Below, piece after piece: positions 1 through 11,070 of a stretch of DNA of 64,000 bases. The notes under the pieces were generated by a model. That model made no database searches, was not told the origin of the DNA, and was given only the letters and a program-made list of their open reading frames with translations. Each line of letters starts with the position of its first letter. The stretch's first letter is position 1. The translations under genes were made by a program, and so were the position numbers. The DNA lies in NCBI GenBank assembly GCA_034509735.1, contig JACGWO010000007.1, positions 23,774,046 through 23,838,045 of the forward strand, given 5' to 3'. The DNA is from Sesamum alatum. Taxonomy: Eukaryota > Streptophyta > Magnoliopsida > Lamiales > Pedaliaceae.

Positions 1-369
1 CACACACTTTAAACACTAGGAACACAACCAAATACCCATTGATCCTCCATCTCATTACTGATCGAGTCATACCCCGTATAAACTCATAAAAAATGAATAT
101 TCCAGTTACATGGAGTTTCAAACCTAGTTTGAATTCCATGTCGAATTACATGGCTCCAAGCCATTGATTCGATCCAATGTCAACATTGCTTCTCCTTATT
201 TCTTTTGGATTATAATCCAATTGACCGGACTGACCCAAAAACCTGTATCTCTCAGGTATGTAAGATATCCTGGTCGTCCTTACGAGGACTGGAATATAGT
301 CAGTGACCAAACTTGATTTCAAATGATGTTTGCTATATCGTACTGAGGTGTCGCCCTACTTGATTCCTT
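1..369 (-). pseudogene. pol: E1 RT remnant with core deletion
   Basis: Relic of the integrase C-terminus and RT region. Sequence equivalent to the start of the RT domain (about 190-120) joins at about 105 to sequence equivalent to the segment just before the YVDD motif (100-1). The intervening RT core, present in F, E and B, is absent. E2 has the same join at 14186. The segment reaches the window edge near the YVDD box. Confidence 0.65.
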
Positions 370-2363
370 TGTTAGAATAGGTGACCATGTAAGCCAATTT
401 TGGCAGGAATATGTAACCTATGTCTAGACAATTTTTTGGTATTTGATAAAAATATTTATGAATAAAGAAGTGAAAATTCATATGGCAATACTTTGTTTTT
501 GTTCACTTATCTGCATTTACATTTCTGTTCACTACGCAAACAAAGCCCACGGACTGAGAAACGATTTCGGGGACTGGGACTACGCTTGGAGGTAGGTCCA
601 TGAAATCAGTCTTACCGAATCAGTCCGAAAATCTCCAAGTCAAGGAATCCCGAAAATGGGTACCGGGATTCCCTTTGAGACTTGCACTAAGCATCTGCTG
701 TCGTATTTCATCGACGGGTGACGAAGGTCGTCTAAGCAGTGTTAGTGGGTCAGCATGCTAGGAAGCACCTGACTGAGGTGACTCGCGGGAACCGTCTTAC
801 GGAGGACCTTGAGTATGGTCAGCAAGGTATGACGTGTATTCCCGGTTCCAACGGTACAGGCCAAGTCCTTTGACTTGAGGAACTGCTAAGTTTACCTGTG
901 CATCAGGTCTGTATCTTAGATATGGTGAGAGATTGCCAAAATACTCTTGAGTAGTCATAAGTCATGTCTAGTGCAGCTCGGGTGTACAAAGTGACAGTAG
1001 TTTCCAAGAAAGGATCTGTATCCTGTCAAAAGGTATTGACAGTTGAGTCTCATGTATGCTCTGTGTCTTGTCCCTGAAATCTGTGGCCACAGTAATTGAA
1101 CAGAAGGGAAAGGTTTCTTTTGCGGCGTTTAGTAAGGACAGATCGACACTTAGGTCCAAAATGGGTACCTGCTTTTTCCGTGCCCTAGACTCTAAGTGAT
1201 GAGACCGAAGACAGAAGGACAAGTGTACTGTTAGAACCTAAATGTTCATCCCCAATTATTTCACCTAGTCTCTAGTGCCATGGACCGTTGCTAGATGGCC
1301 ACCCATGGTAACGGGCGGATTCAGGAATCCGACCAAGTCTAGCTGAATGGTGAACCTAAAGAGTCACACACTATCCACACACACTTAATATTTAATTTGG
1401 GATTAAATATTGGAGTAAAGGAATGATTAAATTAGATTTAATCGGGTCCTATATTTTCTTGGAGAAATTAATTCCTTCTATTTGATAAAGGGAATTAAAT
1501 TAATAAATAGGATTAATTAAAGGGTTGATTTAATGGGCTTAGAATAAATATTAATATTTATTTATTATATTATATTTATTCTTTTAGCCTTTTGGAATAT
1601 TTAATGGGATTTAAATATTCCATTAAATTAAAATCAACGGTTGAGATGGAAAGGGGAGATGGAAGGCTAGGATTTGTTTGACTAGGTCAAACACTAGTTT
1701 GACTAGGACTTTGACTAGGTCAAAATCCTAGACAAATTAGAGTTCTTAGAGTAGGAGTTTAAAGAGGATTAAACTCCTCCTCTATAAATACCTCTAGCTT
1801 CCAACCTTTTGAAGGATGATGATTCTTGAAAACACACACACAACACAAACTCTCCCCTCTCGTCACCTCTCGTCCGCCCCTCTCTCTCTAACAAGAAAAT
1901 ATTTTTCCTTAGTTCTTTTGTTCTTGGAATATTAGAACTTAGATGAATCAATACCGTTAATTCATAACGTGTTGTTGATTCATCCACTCCAAAAATATAC
2001 ACTTGTTCGTTGCTAGCACGATGTGCAAGATACGTGGGTGGATCGTGTGTCACGATTTGGAGGGTCTTAAGAACGAGATCTCGGTGCAAAACGGAGAACA
2101 ACGCGTGTAGCCGTTGAAGACGAAAACGACAACGGGTAGGTCTCGTTTTATCTTATCGTCTATCTTTATTTTCAACTCTATGGCCTCCATGATTTCTTTA
2201 CATGTTATATGATCATGAGATACACCGAACGCCCGGGAACCTCAAGGGCACACCCCTTGAGCGTGTTCTTTTAAATTTAAAGCATGCTTTAATTTTTGTA
2301 TGTTTATTTTTATCGCGCTTCCGCATTCGCGCAATTCCCGGGACGATCCACCGATTTCTTTCA
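370..2363 (+). mobile_element. Solo LTR A (D-type)
   Basis: Complete long LTR of 1994 bp, starting TGTTAGAATAGG and ending TTTCA, with no internal region. It is flanked by TCCTT (365-369) and TTCTT (2364-2368), a 5-bp target duplication with one mismatch. Removing the LTR plus one repeat restores GATTCCTTAAGGAG, matching the uninterrupted sequence in E near 30908. It contains the clan's mid-LTR core block (about 1266-1315), a TATA box at 1785, and a CT-rich tract near 1840-1890. It most likely arose by recombination between the two LTRs of a once full element. Confidence 0.9.
1785..1792 (+). promoter_or_regulatory. TATA box of LTR A
   Basis: TATAAATA after a run of AGGATTAAACTCCTCCTC, followed 50-100 bases on by an AC and CT-rich tract typical of a plant LTR transcript leader. 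The same arrangement recurs in LTRs D, L and I. It marks the U3/R boundary region of the D-type LTR. Confidence 0.65.
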
Positions 2364-3536
2364 TTCTTAAGGAGCTACTCCTCACACTGGTTATCCTCTG
2401 AAATTCAATTTCCCTTAGGACAACACATGAACTTGTGCAAACCTAGTTTACCTCCACTAGTCCCTTGACGTATTCAAGACCATCCCGCATACTCAAGTAC
2501 TTTGTAGGATACAGGCTTGCCATGCCATATCCGATATGGCGTCTAGGTCACGATCTTTAGAAAGTGTCGTATTTTACAACTTGGGTACTACCTTAAGAAC
2601 GTGCCCAAATGGGGCAAGGTAGTTCAGTGAAACATCGATCACACCATTTCCAACAAGGTTCGATCCTCCTTATCAGAGACGTTGATCAATTGTGGCGTTC
2701 TAGGAAGAATTCCACTGAGTGAGAATTCTATTCCCATTTAGATACATCAAGAGCTCCCACTAAATACACACCACTCGATCCAATTGAAGGTTAATTTTTG
2801 CAACCAGTTCGGTTCCCACTTCAAATCTAATTCCCTGAACCTTCTAAAGGTCCTTAGACTTGTGAACCCTCTTATGGTCTTGTCTATTCAGTGACCCATA
2901 GATGTCTGACTAGATCCAATCCAACAGACCACTAGCAAACATACTTTGTCCTATAAAGAGCTTCTTGGCCATCTTTCTGCTCAGGAAGGAATTGCGAGCT
3001 AGCAGGCTCAAATTGTCTATTTCTAGACTCCTTGAAGCTACTAACCTCCTTATCCTATCTAGAGAAATGTGACCTAGCTTTGCATGCCAAATCTGTGGGT
3101 TTTTCTTGATTATTCATTCTATCATTTGTTTTGAGCATTCATAATCTAATTATGGGATAGTATTGAAACAATTATGCAAACAACCTAGCAGACAAGAATA
3201 ACCATTCTTTGTCAAATAAAAGAAATTTTTATTGATAAAAAATATGTAATCCTAATTGTCCAACAATAGAAAAACATAACTTGATCATGCTAGGTTACAT
3301 AATTATAACCTATCAACTCTATCCTAACATGATCACTAATGGCTAACTCTAACTGGTCCTATAGCTTCTACAGCAACAGCCCTGTCATCGCTTAGCTTTA
3401 GAACCATATCCGTCTTAGCCTTCTACTCCTTTCCGTCACCTGCAAACCATTTGCAGATATGAGCTCTACAACTGGTATCCAATACCCAAGAAGCAGAATA
3501 GTAATCATGTTAAAGCTCAAATGAAATATACCTTGG
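2364..3536 (-). pseudogene. pol: E1 protease and integrase relic
   Basis: Decayed copia pol segment. Around 3500-3440 the minus strand reads SWVLDTSCRAHIC, the aspartic protease active-site region with the usual DTG changed to DTS. Further on are remains of the GAG-pre-integrase and integrase region, matched at the nucleotide level to the better copies E and F (for example 3090-2900 and 2560-2480). No long frame survives. The segment continues across solo LTR A into 369-1: taking out the LTR plus one target repeat rejoins the sequence as it reads in E. Confidence 0.7.
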
Positions 3537-4138
3537 TTGGAGAGGAGTTTAGGACACTCCCTCTTCCAATGCCCTTTTCACGGCAATATATGCAAACATC
3601 TTTTGCAATCCTTGACTGTCGAACCACCTTCCGTTTTCCTTTACCCATGCCCAGTGGGACAACAGGAGCGTTCTGAGCACTTACAGCGGCTGATTCTATC
3701 TTACTCTTCTTCCTCCTCCAGCGTCCAGCCGCTTTGCCTTTCGCTTTTGGTGTACAGACGACCCTTCTGTCATCTTAGCTCCAAAAAATGCGTTCGTCGC
3801 AGCATATCTAATATGTCGGTCCGGTACAGCATAAACGACTTTCATGCGGAGCATTATCGGGCTGACATCATCCAACCGATCATATTGTTTCTGGATCTCA
3901 TTAATCATGGATGCCAGTATGATGCTGCAGACCTTGCGGTTGTCCTCTTGCCAGTCATTGAACGTCAAACGCTTTTTGAGGAGGAACCCTCTGGCAAGAC
4001 CTGAGGAAGAGGCTTATCCAGAACGTAAGTCTGGTTTTCGAAATTGAGGACAATCCTTAGATTTTGCAGCCAATTATTATAGTTTGTTCCGTCAAATTTG
4101 TTAGTCTCAAGAATTACAGTGCGTGGATTCTTAGACAT
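3537..4138 (-). pseudogene. gag: E1 gag relic
   Basis: Copia Gag relic. The start is the ATG at 4138-4136, reading MSKNP as in the other members of this clan. The centre is well preserved, with the segment from DNRKVCSIILASM to AVPDRHIRYAAT read at 3968-3780. A shift falls near 3990, so the N-terminal part is in another frame. The C-terminal part is rich in Lys and Arg and leads to a remnant CCHC knuckle near 3560-3600. Gag would form the particle that packages element RNA. This copy cannot make a full protein. Confidence 0.8.
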
Positions 4139-6060
4139 CTACATTCAAAATGTAAAGCAGAAATTTAGTAGATTATTATAATATTGAATTCAAGTTAAGA
4201 CTTGGTCTTTAGTCATTAACCCCTCCCACTATTTCTTCAAAAAGCCCACCACTCTCAACTGGAATTTTCGGGAAACCATTTCCTAGTGGGCTTGGAGTCC
4301 ACAAACGCAATTCTCCATGCCCCGCTTTTACAATTCACACGAAAAAAATGATTTGTGGGAGGTAACCTATACCATTCTCATCCAATGAGATCCCCAAGAT
4401 ATTTTGCCTCGCCTCTTCACATGATCCCAAGGACTCCAAGCGAATCATGTTACTTAGCGTTACGCCCGACCCATCAACTAAATGAATATCTCAACTATTG
4501 TCCCCCACAACTCGTGAGACAGGAAAATAGGAGCATATTCCTTTTGTTCACAACAATAGTGCAACTTCCTTCCATTCCAAACGTGCCATGACTCGTGAGA
4601 CCATGAATGGGTGAAAGTAGCTTCCTCACTACATTGCTATGGATGGAAGGTTTGGAATATTCAAACCATTTGATTTTAATTCCATTTTGGGCCTATTATT
4701 TACTTGGACCATCCAAGTGAGAGTTTATTATTAATTAAGACCGAGACCTCAGCATTATTAGTATTTTGCATGCTCAAGTTTCATACATTAAACATAATAC
4801 GGTGCATTCCAAACACACCATACATGAAAGCATAAAACATAAGCAGATGCAAAATAAGCCTAGCACGCGCTTGTTAGGATGATCACAAGCCCAATCCTAA
4901 GTGATCCACTGAGCCCGCAGTGGATCAATGGTCAAACTAGGGTAGGCCTACACTATTACAATTTTTACATCCCATTATCATTCTAATGGGGCCTTGTAAA
5001 TCCTTCTTTGTTTTTCTTGGGCCTTCCGTCGTGGGCTCCATCCAACGGACCTCTTTTGGGCCTTCATCTCCATGAAAGCTTACATTTATTTTCAAAAAAT
5101 AAATAAAACCTCACATCCTAATCTACACTCATTACATTCATGAAACCCCAATCATAAGTTGGGGGAAGCACATTAAAATAGAGGAAGAAAGCCTTATTAT
5201 TTCAAGGCTCAAAACGATAGAGAAGGAATAAAAAACAAAGAGGCATGCAGGCCTCACCCAACATAAATAAACCATACATAGGTCAATGGGCTAGTGATCA
5301 TCCTTATTGTTTATCAAATAAACAACAACAAAATACATTTATATCAAATATAAACATGCCAAGCATATAAATACATCCCATGCATTTATAAATAGATATC
5401 CAATATCTAAAACAATAAACATAATAGAATGCAGAAAATAACATATTAATAATACAATTAAAAATATAGATATCAACTATATATCCAATGTACAAAATAA
5501 TTTTTTTTTGTTTGGAAACAATTTTCAAAAAAATCAGGCATCAAATAATTTTAGAAAAATCCAACTTAACCAAAATTAAAATATGGCAAAATTAATCATT
5601 TCAGAAAATTAGCAGAAATACAGAAAATCAAATTTTTTACAAAAAACGGTGCAAAACGGCCCAGCTGTTTAGGCCGGCAGACAGCCGGCCGCATGCACGC
5701 ACACACAGGCACATCGCATGCGCCCGGCCTGGCCGGGCGAGTAGGCGCTATGCACAGCAGTGTGCGCGGAGCATGCCCGCGCGCGTGCAGCAACAGGTTC
5801 AGGCGCACGCCTGCTGCCCTGCCGGGCAGCCGACACTGTCTAATTCTAAAAAACTGAACAGTAATCATGCATTTACCGGAAATCTAATTCTAAAAAACGC
5901 ATGGATATCCATAATTTCAAAAGCAAAATTAACACATATTTTCTATACATATATTATCATGCTTTAAAGCCATAAATCATGCTTTCCAAAAGCAATTTAA
6001 ACATGTTCTTCATACTTAACAGATAAGAACATGTATATCCTATAGACACAACATCGAACT
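4139..6060 (-). other. E1 untranslated leader
   Basis: Non-coding leader of about 1.9 kb between primer site and gag. It holds the clan's recurring structures: two near-palindromes of the CACGACTCGTG type (about 4505 and 4589, both slightly decayed), a hairpin with 9-bp arms GATCCACTG and CAGTGGATC at 4903-4926, a GC-rich island at about 5650-5840 and the AACGGC box at 5655-5669. The rest is AT-rich. The short open frames here are not conserved between copies and I do not call them genes. Confidence 0.7.
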
Positions 6061-6074
6061 GCATTCTGATACCA
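6061..6074 (-). other. E1 primer-binding site
   Basis: The minus strand reads TGGTATCAGAATGC one base after the LTR end. TGGTATCAGA is complementary to the 3' end of plant initiator tRNA-Met, the usual copia primer. Confidence 0.85.
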
Positions 6075-6075
6075 C

Positions 6076-8301
6076 TGAAAGAATCGGGTACGGCCCGAAA
6101 ATGCAACGGAAGTGAAAAAATGTGAATTTAAAGTATAACTTAAAACGGGTTCAAAGGGGTGTTCTCTTTGAAGTTCCCGAGTGTTTGGTGTTTGTCAAAG
6201 CATAAATAAAAGATGGGAAGATGTTGGACATGTGGCTAAAGGATTAAAAACAAAAGATACATGTAATGTAAATGGAAATCAACCTTTGTTCGATATACGT
6301 ACAACCGGTACTTGCGTTGTTCTCTTTTCCATTTCTCCTTCCGTTCACTTGAGGATCCAAATTAGAATCCCTCTAATTTGTCAACACCATACTATAGAAT
6401 AGTTCTCTAATCTATTGCTAGATAGAAATAGAGAAGTGAAGAAGAAACACTTCCAAAACAACACTATTATATAGTGCCTTTTGGAATGTTTTTAGCTCAT
6501 CCTTTCCAAAAGGTATGAACACAAAAAGGAGAATATTTTCAGAGATTTTGGAGAGTATTTTGATGGAAAAATTCATGCAAGACAAGGCCATCCAAGTAAT
6601 GTGAATGGTTTTCTGTATGTAGAGTTGTTAAATTCAAAATTCAACTTCTCTTGTCAACTTCCAAAGCAACCTACATACACACACCGCTATCTACATAACC
6701 ATGCACCATTATAGCAAATAAAACTACCCACCAAACCATATAAAGACTGGTCACATGTGCCTCACATGTGGAGGATTTTAATTCCTCCTTCACTTGCTAT
6801 AAATTGTATTTTTCCATGGACTAGGACTACTAGTCTTGGACTTTTATTTAATCTAATTAAATTAAGTCCAAACAAAGTCCATCAGAAATTAATTAATCCA
6901 ATTAATCTTAATCCAATTGAAGTTCATAAGTGTATTTAATTCAATTAAATAAACATAAGCCCAAACTCTAATTAATTGATCCAATCAATTAATTAATTCA
7001 AACCCGATAAATTAATCCAATTAATTTAAAGGTTCTAAGTCCAAAAATTAACTAATCCAATTACTTAATTCTTGGACCATCCATCAAATGAATCTCCCAA
7101 TAAATGATCCAATCATTTATTTTTCTCCATGAATTAATTTATTCCAATTAAATTAATTCACTTCTTCTAGAATTAATTCCAAATTAATTGTACCAATTTC
7201 ATAATGATTTGTGTGTGACTCTTTAGGTTCACCCTCAGCTAGACTTGCACTTGTGTCCAACACAATCGGTCAATTAAATCCAATTTAATTAACTGTTTCC
7301 CAATTAACCATTAATCGAAAAACGCCCGTCACCATGGGTGGCCGTCTAGCAAAGGCCCATGGCACTAGAAACTAGGTGAATGTTGGCGTGAATATTTAGG
7401 CTCCCGAGTACCATATGAGTATGGTCCTTCCATCATCCGTCTCCCAGTCTAAGTCTACGGCATGGAGTTGAGCGTCGGTTCCCATCCTGGCCTAGACAAC
7501 TATGCTCAATAACTCGAGACACGTTTGCTCTATTAATCGATGTAGGAAACCATTCCCTACTCAACCAATCGTTGTAGCCACAAACTTAAAGAGCTTAAAC
7601 CGTCTCAGAGCGCATAGGAGACTCGACTGTCATATACTAACAGGTGAAGGATCCTATCTTCGAATCCACCATCCTCAATACATATTCTGACTGCACTGGA
7701 TAAGGCTTATGATAAACGTATCCGAGATACAAACATCTCTTGCCAGACCCTAGATATAGCCTTCATATGCATGTGACTGCCATGATTCCTCAAGTCCGAG
7801 GACTAATCTCGTACTATCAGAGCCGGGAATTTTAGTCATACCGATCAAGCCTCCAAGGCTTCCATATGATGATTCCCGCGGAGACAGTTCAATCAGTTGG
7901 CACCCTTGTCAACTAACCCACTAATATTATATAGACGTCCAACATCTGTCGCTGAAACACGACACTCATCCCATGAATGCAATCCTTAGTGCAAGTCTCT
8001 ATAGGACCCTCGATGCCCTGTCTCGAGGTCCTCGACTTGGAACATTTCAGACCAACCCTCAGAAGTTAGTTTCATAGCTGTTATCCAATGCGCAACTCAA
8101 CTACATGGGTTATCTAATTAGTCTGTGGGCATTTGTTGTGACGTTAAAATGCCGTTTAACGTAATCAGTAAGCACAACAAACACATAGTGCCAAAGATGA
8201 ATACTTACTATATTCATCAAGTCAATATTACTTTAATAAAGATTGCTAAATAGTACCCAAAACCGCCAATTCAATTAGCTTTATGGTCACCTATTCTAAC
8301 A
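6076..8301 (-). repeat. E1 5' LTR (X-type)
   Basis: LTR of 2226 bp, from TGTTAGAATAGGTGACC (minus strand, 8301) to CTTTCA at 6076. It resembles the E2 LTR and is more diverged from the C-type and D-type LTRs. The shared core block lies at about 7325-7375. A TATA-like CTATATAATAG is on the minus strand at 6474-6464. Confidence 0.85.
6464..6474 (-). promoter_or_regulatory. TATA-like box of the E1 LTR
   Basis: CTATATAATAG on the minus strand, roughly 390 bases before the 3' end of the LTR, where the other LTR subtypes carry their TATA box. Confidence 0.45.
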
Positions 8302-10266
8302 AATGATGCGTTCATATGATGAATCTCGAGTTTTATAGATAGAGACGTATGATGTTTGCGCAATTTAGTGGGTGCTTGATAACGAGTTATCAAGTTAACT
8401 CAATTGACTCGCATGAGTTGTCATATGGAAGCCCTATATGGCATGATCGGTATGACTAGAACTCCTAAGCTACGATAGTGCACTAACTAGTCCTTAGACT
8501 TGAGGTTCCACAGTAACCTTGTGCATAGGACGGCTATGAATTGATCATGTCCAATATGGCCTCTAGTTTCATCCTGAATCACTATACAGTCATGTTTCAA
8601 ACATAGTTGAAGCATGCATGGAGGTTGGTGAGTTCCAAGATGGGATTTGCTACTTATCATGAGATGATAATGAACCTCCTATGTTCTCTACATTATACGT
8701 TCCTCGAAGCCCATGGCCATGGTTGTTGATCAAATAGAAAAAAGTATTTTTCCTATATTGATAAATTGGAAGCATAACTTGAAGAGTTGATACATAGACA
8801 TCAAAGTCGATAATGGAAACCGGTAACTACTTCCATGCCCTAGACTTTGATTAGGAGGTTAGTAGCGGAGGGACCATATCTGCATGGTACGCGTAACTCA
8901 CAGGTTCAAGCAAGAATTCATCTATTCTCTAGTGCCATAGACCATTGCTAGATGACCACCCATGGTGACGAGTACCCTCCAATTAAGGAGTTAATTGAGG
9001 CTGATTATTTATGATAAGATCTAATTAATCTAATGGAAGTATGTTGCTAATTAAATTGTATATATGATACAAGCCCAAGTCTAGCTGAATAGTGAACCTA
9101 AAGGGTCACATACAAATCCATGATGGAATCATTGGAATTAATTTATAGAATTAATTATGGGGAATAAATCAATTAATTTAAGGAGTTAAATTAATTGATT
9201 GAAATGATTTATGAAATCATTTCATTGGAATATTAAATAATATGATTATTTAATTTGGAGTCCAAATTCACAAGCATTAATTTGATTAAGTAAGACTGTG
9301 ATAGATTAATTAAGATTAATCTATTTGAGCTTGAAAATCAATTAATTAGATTAATTGATTTGGGCTTATATTTAATTAAAGAATTAAATATCATGGGCTC
9401 AATAATTATTTCAGAATTAATTAAAATTAGACTTAGTCCAATTGAGAATTAAGATAAAGCTCAAAATCTTAGCCCAAGCCCACAAGCCCACAAGACAAGA
9501 TTCCTTGAACATAGACATGACTTGTTTTCATCTTTAGATAAAGAAGAAAATGTGAGTCATGCTAAAACTTGTCTATAAAGAAGACAAGTGTAAAAGGAGA
9601 AAAGATCAGTCATGCTAGAACTTGTCTATGAAGAAGACAAGTGTTATCTAAGAGTAAGACAAAAGGGCTTGTCTACATTCATTGTATCTGTTACAAAGAA
9701 ATACCTATAAAAAGGGGTAGAAGGTCAGAGATTTACATACCACATTTTTATATACAAAAACTCTTGTTTTCCTTTTGCTCTCTAGCTCTTAGGCTTTCCC
9801 TCCTTCAAAGCTAGAAAGTCTAGCTTTCACTTTAGCATTGATCTTATGTTCATTTTTCATCTCCAAAAGAGAAGAATTCCCTTGATTTCTCCATAGATCA
9901 ATAGTTGATCTACCTTAATCCTTCAATACCTACTAGCATAGGTTTGAGGGTGATGGGTGTGGACTAGCTTTAGAGGGAAGACATTTGTGTTCCTACCTTG
10001 AACAACAATTAAAAACGGTTCTGTTTTGACATTCCACCATTTTTAAGGTAAGGTTGTTCTTGAGAAAGTTCAAGTAACCAATATTAACCAGAGAGCAAGA
10101 AAGGGTGGTTTCTCTTAACCATTCAATTGACATCATTTTATACATGAGATCCACATCGTAATAGCAACGAGATGGACGATTTGATCGCTAATTATAATAT
10201 TATTTTCTAATTAAAATTTAAAATTTCAGCTGCGTTTAACGTCTCGAGGCTTATACGATGCTAACA
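8302..10266 (+). repeat. Old diverged LTR relic, 5' part missing
   Basis: Host sequence for E1. It is a plus-strand LTR related to the others but strongly diverged. It keeps the mid-LTR core block (8921-8975, with CCCATGGTGACG), the phrase AAGTCTAGCTGAATAGTGAACC at about 9073-9095, and a TATA box at 9706. The right end is set at CTAACA (10266), but no primer site follows, so this end is uncertain. Its left part would lie beyond E1, outside the window. Between the blocks are long AATTAATT-rich stretches. Confidence 0.55.
9706..9714 (+). promoter_or_regulatory. TATA box of the old LTR
   Basis: TATAAAAAG in CCTATAAAAAGGGG, followed within 60-100 bases by a pyrimidine-rich stretch. The position matches that of TATA boxes in the other LTRs. 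Confidence 0.55.
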
Positions 10267-11070
10267 AAAACCTCCCAACATGTTGTATCCCTTAAACACA
10301 TATTCAGGTGTTTTTGCTAGCCACTTTTACTAAAGCTTGGCTATACCTGATCTCTACTTTTATCAAGCATGAAATATTGAAACTTGCTCAGTATTCGCAT
10401 TAACCAGTAGTACTTAGAACTTCACTTCTCTTAAAAACTATCTCACATGGATAAAAACAAGTCTTGCTTCACTTCTAGTGTTATTCGCAGGCTCAGTTTT
10501 CAGCTCTTGGCTAACTCCAATAAGCCACCTGCTGACACATTTTCCTAATAAGTCGTCCCCAGTCGGCATGAACACTTACGTAAGCTGCCAGTAGGAAGCA
10601 TACGCTTATACTAATTCATCTTAGCTAGCGCACACTTCTACATAAGTCGCCCCTAGCTGGCGCATGCTCCTAATAAGTCGCCCTTGGCTGATGCACTCAC
10701 TTACGTAAGTTGCCCCCAGCTAGTACACGCAGTTTACATGAGCCACCACTAGCTTGTCACGTATCTAACTCAGCTCCCAATAGTTGACACACTCACTCTA
10801 TTTTTCAATTACCTTCTATTAGCATATATATTTCACCATAATGCTTATAAAGCCTGCTTAGGCTAACTTAATAATTGAGTTATGTCCTTACTTCTTTATT
10901 GTGAGATGTATTCTCTTTTATAAAATCACATCTTCTCCACTAATAACACAAAGAACAGGATTCGCCCTGCTGGTGCACAACAGGATTCATGCAGCAGAAC
11001 AGGACTTTTTCCTACTCAGGCAAACCTAGACCCTTGCTCTTCTTCCTAGGACTATTTCATCCTACAACAG
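10267..11070. other. Unassigned spacer containing a tandem array
   Basis: Sequence between the old LTR and E2. No coding frame of note, no primer site, and no similarity to the LTR clan that I can see. About 10490-10802 is a degenerate tandem array. The five bases before E2's LTR (11066-11070) are AACAG. Confidence 0.5.
10490..10802. repeat. Degenerate tandem array, about 30-34 bp units
   Basis: About nine imperfect units, starting near 10519, 10547, 10581, 10614, 10643, 10673, 10706, 10740 and 10769. The best units read like ATAAGTCGCCCCTAGCTGGC followed by GCATGCTCCTA. Spacing varies from 28 to 34 bp and units differ by several bases. No known satellite is recognised. Confidence 0.65.

Larger units (their letters stand above)
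1..8301 (-). mobile_element. E1: Ty1/copia element, 5' part, RT core deleted
   Basis: Minus-strand copia element that runs off the left edge. In sense order it has a 5' LTR (8301 to 6076), primer site, about 1.9 kb leader, gag starting at 4138, protease and integrase relics, and the end of RT near position 1. The RT core is missing, and solo LTR A interrupts pol at 370-2363. The outer LTR end is TG at 8301 on the minus strand, and the next five bases are AATGA. The other half of the target duplication lies outside the window. The coding part has many stops and frameshifts. Confidence 0.85.

Noticed and set aside
10490..10802. CRISPR-like array
   Set aside because: Units are contiguous and degenerate, without spacers, in a plant sequence full of retroelements.
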